Source: an uncultured Fibrobacterota bacterium
GTDB lineage: Bacteria; Fibrobacterota; Chitinivibrionia; Chitinivibrionales; Chitinispirillaceae
Reading direction: 5' to 3'
Length of the DNA stretch: 5,469 nucleotides
Assembly (NCBI GenBank): GCA_903888815.1
Contig: CAISVC010000562.1
Location: 1-5,469, forward strand
A model generated the notes under the pieces. The model searched no databases, was not told the DNA's origin, and was given only the letters and a program-made list of their open reading frames with translations. Each line of letters starts with the position of its first letter. Position 1 is the first letter of the stretch. Shown one piece after another: positions 1-4,785 of this stretch. A program made the position numbers and the translations under genes.

Positions 1-606
1 GATTCTCGCATCAGCGACAATACCCGGACCGAAATAATTCCTTGCAGTCGTTGAATCATAACCGACCGTGGCTTGCGTGGGAATAGTTCCATTCATATAG
101 CTGTATTTAAATTCGTTATTATACGTTGCGTTATAATGGGATGTTTCAGTAAAGAGGCCAAGACCTAATGACAACCGATCGCTGGGCTTGTAGCAGATAT
201 TTACATGCGGCAAGTTCGGCAAATACCTGCCGGGGTTCTGCAGGTAGCCGAAATTGTCGGAAAAACCGGGGAAAAATTCCTGCGATAGTGAATAAAACTT
301 TCCCGACATTGGTTTCCGGTCATTAAAGGTCATACCGACAAGCAGATTCTTGCCAAGGGATTTGATAACGATTATTGACCCGAAGGACTTTCCCATTCCC
401 TCGATATCTTTGATAATCGCGGAAGCCTGTATCTGATCTGGAAACACATAGAGCGCGCATGGCTTATCAACGGTCCAGCCAAGGTCAGCCGGAACGCCAA
501 AACCCCCCATTGCGTCGATTCTCGCGTTTACACCCTCAATATTCTGGGCGACTGCGGAACCGAAGAGCCCCGCTACTGCAATAGCTGCGAAAATTTTTTT
601 AAGCAT
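1..606 (-). CDS. Putative outer-membrane beta-barrel protein, N-terminal part (3' end outside window)
   Basis: The frame is open from ATG at 606 to the window edge: 202 codons, C-terminus missing. The protein starts with a clear Sec signal peptide (MLKKIFAAIAVAGLFGSAVA, likely cut before QN). Next comes NARIDAMGG at residues 27-35, which resembles the Asn-Ala-Arg-x-x-(A)MGG opening of many FadL/PorV-like outer-membrane barrels. Later segments alternate polar and hydrophobic residues and are rich in Gly and aromatics (for example NLLVGMTFND near 90 and DRLSLGLGLF near 140), as in transmembrane beta strands joined by polar loops. A strong Shine-Dalgarno (AAAGGAGA, 613-620) lies 6-7 bases before the ATG. 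A second ATG five bases upstream runs straight into TGA and is not used. The specific function is not recognised; transport of hydrophobic compounds or a secretion accessory role is possible. The export signal is well supported, the barrel call moderately. Confidence 0.65.
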   Translation of the reverse strand, partial: MLKKIFAAIAVAGLFGSAVAQNIEGVNARIDAMGGFGVPADLGWTVDKPCALYVFPDQIQASAIIKDIEGMGKSFGSIIVIKSLGKNLLVGMTFNDRKPMSGKFYSLSQEFFPGFSDNFGYLQNPGRYLPNLPHVNICYKPSDRLSLGLGLFTETSHYNATYNNEFKYSYMNGTIPTQATVGYDSTTARNYFGPGIVADARI

Positions 607-612
607 CACATC

Positions 613-620
613 TCTCCTTT
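613..620 (-). promoter_or_regulatory. Ribosome binding site of the barrel-protein gene
   Basis: On the minus strand AAAGGAGA precedes the ATG at 606 by 6-7 bases. This selects that ATG over the one at 611-609, which is followed at once by TGA. Confidence 0.75.
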
Positions 621-652
621 TATAGGTATTTGAAAAGCGGACCGGTTGTCGT

Positions 653-681
653 ATTAAACGGCCATAGAATGTGTTTATCAA
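653..681 (-). promoter_or_regulatory. Candidate sigma-70-type promoter for the barrel-protein gene
   Basis: On the minus strand TTGATA (681-676) and TTTAAT (658-653) are separated by exactly 17 bases. Each matches five of six consensus positions. Transcription would begin near 646, giving a leader of about 40 bases that contains the Shine-Dalgarno. The call rests on consensus matching only. Confidence 0.4.
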
Positions 682-756
682 CCATGCAACGTTTGTTTCG
701 TAAAGCATAATATAAAAAACTGATAGCAGAGAAGTTTTATTTTTCGAAAATCCTGT

Positions 757-791
757 AAAAAAAAGACCGCTGCTTTATTCCAGCAGCGGCC
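757..791 (-). terminator. Strong intrinsic terminator of the M14 carboxypeptidase gene
   Basis: On the minus strand an eight-pair perfect GC-rich stem (CCGCTGCT with AGCAGCGG, 782-789 with 767-774) closes a seven-base loop. It extends by one G-U and one G-C pair to 791/765. A run of eight T follows directly (757-764). It lies about 55 bases past the carboxypeptidase stop codon. On the plus strand no T-run follows, so it acts on minus-strand transcription only and isolates the barrel gene from the peptidase gene upstream. Confidence 0.9.
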
Positions 792-844
792 GTAATTGCC
801 CTCGGAAATCGTCTTCTATAACCATTACTTATGCGGCAGTCATT

Positions 845-2623
845 TTAGAATGAAAGTATAAACGGTTTTTGAAAGTTTCCTTCAACAGATTCAATTCGGG
901 CAACATAGCAGCGGGTGCCGACCTTTTGGGCGGCAATATCCGCGCCGTTCCATACGACGGTCCTGTTTTTCGAACCCGGCTGCACCGTCAATGCAGCCAC
1001 CAGTTTGCCCTGGATATCATATATTCCAACCCTGATAACCCCGCTGATGCTGCCGCAATTAATTGCAATACTTCCGTTCGTTGTTGCTATTGTAAATTTA
1101 TTGCTCTGCGGTTTCCGGACCGTTTCAGCAGCTGTAGGAGTGCAGTGCAGTTTGACATTGACGATAGTCGCCCTGTTATTCTGGGCGACAATGCCGTTAA
1201 CTGTTTTTGAAGTGCAACCGGGACAGGAGTACGTCACGTTCCACGTCCCGGCAAGGATCGGACGATAATAATTACCGTACGGCAGATCGCCATATATCTG
1301 AGAACTATCTATGGTAAGGTCATGGCTTTCAACCCAGACCTTTGCCTTCAGCGGTCTGCCGGTTATTGAATCCGTTACTATCCCCCGGATTCCATTGAGC
1401 GATTCCTGAATCCAGTTGAGAAGCGACCGGTAATGGTAGTTCCAATAATTCTCCAGACTGGCTTCAGGCATTATGTATGCTGCTGAAGCTTCGACACAGG
1501 TACCCCGGCAGTGGAGATTATAGTTCATATAATCTTTTTCAGTGCCGATCGCCTGATACAGACACTGGTATCCCTGGCCCGCACCGTTGCAGATATCGTC
1601 AAAAAAGCCTGCGGGACCGTAGTGTTGACACGTGTCAGCGTATCTCCTGCCCACAAAATTATACCAGGCGGCATCGGCATGTGCCCGTGAAACCGCAGAC
1701 CAGGGATAGGGCATTCCCTCTGTTCCCGAGTGATAGCCGATCTCCACAACATACACCTGGTCTTTTTCAAAGGCCATGAATGCCTGGGTTTCTTTTTGAT
1801 AAGTCGGGGTTGCTCCGCTTCCCGGAAGCGGAGGATAATTCCGGTTCAGATCGATGCCGTTATTATTATATCTGACCGCTCCCGTAACCGTATTGTTTCC
1901 GCCCCTGTACGTTCCGTCGGGATTATGCATGGGGCATATCCATAAGTCTATACTGTCAAGAATCCTGGTGGCACGGGGATCTATGCCGTAATTCGAGCAG
2001 AGCCAGTCGACGAGGCGCATCACCATTATGATCGGGAACGTCTCATTGCCATGAATTCCGGCGATCAATAACACTTTTGGTTCACACGCTCTCGTTCCGA
2101 CATTTCTGGAAACATTCATCATATAGAGATCTCTTCCGCCCATACTCGTACCTATCGTCTGGTATTTGACAAAGGCAGGATAGGTGCTCTGTAAAGTACT
2201 TACTATGGTTTGATATCCGGTATAGGTAGGGTAATGGACCCAATCAAATGCAGCTATTGCACCGGAAGCTGATTTTGAAAGAGCCTTTTTTGAATAGTCC
2301 GACATCTGAGGCGCCGGCCCCTCAAGGCTGGGTGGGGTCAATACTTCATAGGGCAGCCCGGTTTTCAAAAACTCCGCAAATTCGTATTTATTCGCAAAAG
2401 CATAGACCGCATCCCCGTCAATTTTAGCAAGCGACACCATAGTTGTCAGATTTGCCACGGTTTCGGCCGTGGGCTGACCGTTTGTAAAAAATTTAAAGTA
2501 GACTTCACCCATTTTCGCAAGCTGTTCATCGGCGGTAAGCAGCGGCGCCGCCGTAGTTGCGAAAAGCTGAAAACCGATTCCGCAGAAGAAAATGAAAGAA
2601 AGTGTGTTTTTTAAGATCCTCAT
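845..2623 (-). CDS. Secreted M14 zinc carboxypeptidase with transthyretin-like and C-terminal sorting-type domains
   Basis: 592 residues, complete; predicted to remove C-terminal residues from peptides outside the cell. After a signal peptide (about 1-25), residues 30-100 form a prodomain-like region ending in LTPPS. The catalytic domain runs from about 125 to 408. Zinc ligands are H191 and E194 (HGNE) and H298 (GYHSG). R251 and N260-R261 (DLNRNYP) fit the substrate-carboxylate site. LYQAIGTEKDYMN places Y356 and D364 at the Tyr248 and Asp256 positions of carboxypeptidase A, and the same spacing makes E378 the catalytic Glu270 equivalent. R251 nine residues before N260 and the following transthyretin-like domain (about 410-492) resemble the M14B (CPD/CPE) subfamily. 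Residues about 505-592 form a beta-sandwich tail (VGIYDIQGKLV, TVVWNG, KPFILSF) like type IX sorting or FlgD-like domains. The start is fixed by AAGGAGG five bases upstream. K363 at the specificity position is unusual. The exact substrate is unknown. Confidence 0.93.
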   Translation of the reverse strand: MRILKNTLSFIFFCGIGFQLFATTAAPLLTADEQLAKMGEVYFKFFTNGQPTAETVANLTTMVSLAKIDGDAVYAFANKYEFAEFLKTGLPYEVLTPPSLEGPAPQMSDYSKKALSKSASGAIAAFDWVHYPTYTGYQTIVSTLQSTYPAFVKYQTIGTSMGGRDLYMMNVSRNVGTRACEPKVLLIAGIHGNETFPIIMVMRLVDWLCSNYGIDPRATRILDSIDLWICPMHNPDGTYRGGNNTVTGAVRYNNNGIDLNRNYPPLPGSGATPTYQKETQAFMAFEKDQVYVVEIGYHSGTEGMPYPWSAVSRAHADAAWYNFVGRRYADTCQHYGPAGFFDDICNGAGQGYQCLYQAIGTEKDYMNYNLHCRGTCVEASAAYIMPEASLENYWNYHYRSLLNWIQESLNGIRGIVTDSITGRPLKAKVWVESHDLTIDSSQIYGDLPYGNYYRPILAGTWNVTYSCPGCTSKTVNGIVAQNNRATIVNVKLHCTPTAAETVRKPQSNKFTIATTNGSIAINCGSISGVIRVGIYDIQGKLVAALTVQPGSKNRTVVWNGADIAAQKVGTRCYVARIESVEGNFQKPFILSF

Positions 2624-2628
2624 CTCGT

Positions 2629-2636
2629 CCTCCTTT
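2629..2636 (-). promoter_or_regulatory. Ribosome binding site of the M14 carboxypeptidase gene
   Basis: On the minus strand AAAGGAGG stands five bases before the ATG at 2623. It is a near-perfect anti-16S match, and the start is immediately followed by a normal signal peptide. Confidence 0.8.
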
Positions 2637-2643
2637 GTTTTTC

Positions 2644-2672
2644 ATGTTAAGCGTTATAATAAAACCAATCAA
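2644..2672 (-). promoter_or_regulatory. Weak candidate promoter for the M14 carboxypeptidase gene
   Basis: On the minus strand TTGATT (2672-2667) and TAACAT (2649-2644) are 17 bases apart, each matching four of six consensus positions. This would give a short leader of roughly 15-20 bases that still includes the Shine-Dalgarno. Other AT-rich hexamers nearby (for example around 2651-2660) are alternatives, so the exact position is uncertain. Confidence 0.25.
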
Positions 2673-2753
2673 TAATATTCTTTCACCCGTACCCCTCCAT
2701 TACTACCTGATTACAGCATTAATGGAAACAGGCTTCGTATACTAATATAATGC

Positions 2754-2790
2754 AAAAAAGAACAAAAAGTACTATTTTTTTTGTTTGTTC
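2754..2790 (-). terminator. Weak AT-rich hairpin followed by a T-run (possible terminator)
   Basis: GAACAAA (2760-2766) and TTTGTTC (2784-2790) are perfect inverted repeats of seven bases around a 17-base AT-rich loop. On the minus strand the stem is followed directly by six T (2759-2754). The stem has only two G-C pairs, so termination would be weak. It lies just downstream of the threonine synthase-like remnant on the same strand and upstream of the carboxypeptidase gene, where it could damp read-through or be a chance product of A/T runs. Confidence 0.3.
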
Positions 2791-2805
2791 CTTTTCGAGC
2801 GGCAT

Positions 2806-2898
2806 ATCAATAACCAGCGCTTCATCGGAAACGGCGATTGCCGTACCGCTGCTCTCACGAATGGCGCGCAGCATCAAAAAATCTCCAGATGAAATTGA
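2806..2898 (-). pseudogene. Remnant of a PLP-dependent threonine synthase-like gene
   Basis: Read on the minus strand, this stretch gives SISSGDFLML followed by RAIRESSGTAIAVSDEALV. The pattern GDFL-x-LRAIRES-G-TA-AVSDE is a hallmark of the C-terminal half of PLP-dependent threonine synthases and close relatives, where it is normally followed by a helix and a Gly-x-Phe-x-(E/C)-P motif. Here the similarity ends after about 30 residues. The frame runs into a lysine-rich then hydrophobic stretch with no family resemblance and stops at 2719. Upstream the frame is closed by TAA at 2914-2916. A 51-codon ATG frame (2874-2719) exists, but I see no Shine-Dalgarno before it and it lacks the PLP lysine and most of the fold, so it is read as a fossil rather than a working gene. 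Recognition is by eye from family memory; alignment was not possible. Confidence 0.5.
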
Positions 2899-2924
2899 TA
2901 AAGGTGTACATAATTAAATATATT
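2895..2924 (+). promoter_or_regulatory. Candidate promoter for the Ntn hydrolase gene
   Basis: TTGATA (2895-2900) and TATATT (2919-2924) are 18 bases apart in an AT-rich stretch. Each matches five of six consensus positions. A start near 2931 would give a leader of about 37 bases. The same TTGATA hexamer is used in the candidate promoter of the barrel gene. Based on consensus only. Confidence 0.4.
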
Positions 2925-2953
2925 ACCAATGCACGTCAACCGCAGCTATGTGC

Positions 2954-2959
2954 AAGGGG
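2954..2959 (+). promoter_or_regulatory. Ribosome binding site of the Ntn hydrolase gene
   Basis: AAGGGG lies eight bases before the ATG at 2968. It is a weaker match than the sites of the neighbouring genes, but spacing is normal and the ATG opens directly onto a signal peptide beginning MKKSI. Confidence 0.55.
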
Positions 2960-2967
2960 TATAGAGC

Positions 2968-4698
2968 ATGAAAAAATCAATTTCAGCGGGCATGGGTGTT
3001 TTGGTGGTTATTCTATCAACCTATACAGCTATCGCGGATTGCACGGTCGGTGTTGTGGCAGGCACGGCAAGCGCGGACGGACGGCCGATTGCTTTTAAAA
3101 ACCGTGATTTCGATTTCGCTTACCAGGCGGTAAGCTATGTGACGGGCGGTACCTATCGATATATAGGCATCGGCAACAGCGGTTCAAATTCGCCATTAAT
3201 GGGTCTTAATGAGAGAGGATTGGCGCTTGGCAACTCGGTTATGTCCAATATGAATGGCGGCAGCGGCAATGTAACGTGCATGGACTGGCTGTTGAAGAAT
3301 TGCAGCACCGTTGATCAGTGCCGCACTGCGCTCCGGAACGATACGTATTCCGGTGCCAGACCTTCGTTTTCACTGCCTATTATCGGTAATGACGGCAAGG
3401 CGTATCATATCGAAAAGGGTGCGTCATACTTTGAATATGACCCGCTTGATTACGGCCCGACCAAGGTGCGGAAATATGCGATCATCGTTCGCACAAATGT
3501 CGGTCACCAGAACAGCGACGGCTCCGACGATTCGACCACGGGCGGCATCCGTTACTACGAAGCGCGTGACCATCTGCATAATGCCGTAATTAAAAACGGC
3601 ATTTTTGATACGGATCCTTCCGACAGCAGGGGTGTTACGATTGACGAAGTCATCAAAACTTTACGTTGGGGCAATCCGGGGTATGAAGGCGATTGGACCA
3701 GCGCTACCGGACGCAACTGCAACAGCACATCCCTCAGCACAATGATCGCTCATGGCGTAAATGCAGGCGAAGATCCCCAAATTGCAGTGATGTGGACAAC
3801 CGTGTATAAGGCTGATTATGTATGCTTTGTTCCAGTATGGGTCGCGCTCGGCATAAACGGCGAAATTCCGGCGCGTATTGCGAATGGGGGCGACGCCACC
3901 CGTCTTTCGTATCAGGCTGACCGGATTTATGCCAGAAAAGACCCTAATAATTATGACCAGTATGTAAACAGCCGGCTTGAACCTATGGAAGCGAATTTCA
4001 TTCAGGCGGCAGCTGATGCCCGCGATCGATGGATCAGGTATGGTTTTGCGTATAAGGAAGCAAAAAGAATCTGCACCGAAGCTGTCGAAACAGGTTACTG
4101 GACAGTTAAGACAATCGCGGATCAGGCGCAAACGGCTCCCCGCGCATTAAACGAAACGCCGCTTATTTCACAGATCACGGCGGACATCCAGGGCACTGCG
4201 GTCGCATTTTCTCATAATGCAACAGATCCTGACGGATCAATAAGCAGCGTTTTCTGGGAATTCGGCGATGACAGCACCAGTACGAACAGCGGACCGGGCC
4301 ATACCTATAAATCAGGCGGTACGTATCTGGTAATGTGCCGTGCGATAGACAATGCGGGATCGAGAAATTCCCGCTGGGAATACATCACCGTAGGCAGCAC
4401 CGCTATTGCAGCGGTACCTGCAGCAAAGGCGCCTGAGCTGATTTCTTATATATCTGCAAGGGGCACCGTTGCCTTTACCGCACGGCTTGACGCACCAGGC
4501 CCTTTCACGCTGTCCGTCTATACTATCAAGGGCAGCCGGTTGTGGGAATACAGCGCTGCCGGGCAGGGGAGTGCCGGATCTCTGAAGATATATTGGAAGT
4601 ACAGCTCTTCAGAATACAGGATAAGCAATGAGACCTGTATCGCACAATTAGCGCATAACGGAAAAAAATCGGTTCTAAAGTTTGCAATTGTGCGATAA
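2968..4698 (+). CDS. Secreted Ntn-type cysteine amidohydrolase/acyltransferase-like protein (C45/C69-like) with PKD and C-terminal sorting-type domains
   Basis: 576 residues, complete. A signal peptide (1-23, ending TAIA) is followed by D24 and then C25 in CTVGVVAGTASADGRPIAF, the form seen where clan PB N-terminal nucleophile hydrolases begin their mature chain. K44-N45-R46-D47 corresponds to the (R/K)-N-x-D motif after the nucleophile in choloylglycine hydrolase, C45 and C69 relatives. GRNCNSTS (248-255) and the strand MWTT...ADYVCFVPV (275-290) fit the second half of the Ntn core. A helical segment follows (about 310-390). Residues about 404-476 are a PKD domain (DPDGSIS, FWEFGDD, HTY at 445-447, GTYLV). 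Residues about 490-576 are a beta-rich tail resembling that of the carboxypeptidase. It should cleave or transfer an amide-linked acyl or peptide group outside the cell; the substrate cannot be named and C45 versus C69 cannot be decided by eye. The gene is divergent from the carboxypeptidase gene. Confidence 0.85.
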   Translation: MKKSISAGMGVLVVILSTYTAIADCTVGVVAGTASADGRPIAFKNRDFDFAYQAVSYVTGGTYRYIGIGNSGSNSPLMGLNERGLALGNSVMSNMNGGSGNVTCMDWLLKNCSTVDQCRTALRNDTYSGARPSFSLPIIGNDGKAYHIEKGASYFEYDPLDYGPTKVRKYAIIVRTNVGHQNSDGSDDSTTGGIRYYEARDHLHNAVIKNGIFDTDPSDSRGVTIDEVIKTLRWGNPGYEGDWTSATGRNCNSTSLSTMIAHGVNAGEDPQIAVMWTTVYKADYVCFVPVWVALGINGEIPARIANGGDATRLSYQADRIYARKDPNNYDQYVNSRLEPMEANFIQAAADARDRWIRYGFAYKEAKRICTEAVETGYWTVKTIADQAQTAPRALNETPLISQITADIQGTAVAFSHNATDPDGSISSVFWEFGDDSTSTNSGPGHTYKSGGTYLVMCRAIDNAGSRNSRWEYITVGSTAIAAVPAAKAPELISYISARGTVAFTARLDAPGPFTLSVYTIKGSRLWEYSAAGQGSAGSLKIYWKYSSSEYRISNETCIAQLAHNGKKSVLKFAIVR

Positions 4699-4777
4699 GG
4701 TTACAAGCAATACGGTGCATTCCGGCACAGGAGAATCCCGGTCTCTTTCGGTTTTACGATAATCTCTCCGAACGTTT

Positions 4778-4783
4778 GAGGAG
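4778..4783 (+). promoter_or_regulatory. Ribosome binding site of the C1 peptidase gene, unusually close to the start
   Basis: GAGGAG ends only two bases before the ATG at 4786, tighter than the 5-8 bases of the other genes here. An in-frame TGA at 4777-4779 overlaps the site, so no earlier start is possible, and the conserved GW-x-PDLPD-x-RD segment at residues 7-17 needs this start. Confidence 0.6.
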
Positions 4784-4785
4784 AT

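Noticed and set aside
607..756. Search for a riboswitch, small RNA or repeat in the gap upstream of the barrel gene
   Set aside because: Apart from the candidate promoter and Shine-Dalgarno, only AT-rich sequence without convincing paired structure was seen.
915..1268. Plus-strand open frame opposite the carboxypeptidase C-terminal domain
   Set aside because: Antisense shadow of a well-supported coding region, with no family resemblance. The overlapping frame at 869-1210 is rejected for the same reason.
1457..1465. E387 (MPEAS) as the catalytic glutamate of the carboxypeptidase
   Set aside because: Its distance from Y356 and D364 is nine residues too long compared with carboxypeptidase A, whereas E378 fits exactly.
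3031..3042. Possible lipobox (IADC) making the Ntn hydrolase a lipoprotein
   Set aside because: Asp directly before Cys does not fit a lipobox, which needs a small residue there, and the Cys is better explained as the Ntn nucleophile.
2838..3098. Plus-strand 86-codon frame overlapping the start of the Ntn hydrolase gene
   Set aside because: It runs out of frame across the signal peptide and nucleophile region of the real gene and shows no domain.
3661..4131. Minus-strand open frame of 156 codons inside the Ntn hydrolase gene
   Set aside because: Shadow of the Ntn coding frame; low-complexity translation with scattered Cys and Ile and no recognisable domain.
4715..4728. Small hairpin GTGC/GCAC in the gap between the Ntn hydrolase and C1 peptidase genes
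   Set aside because: Only four pairs and no T-run after it, so it does not support a terminator.
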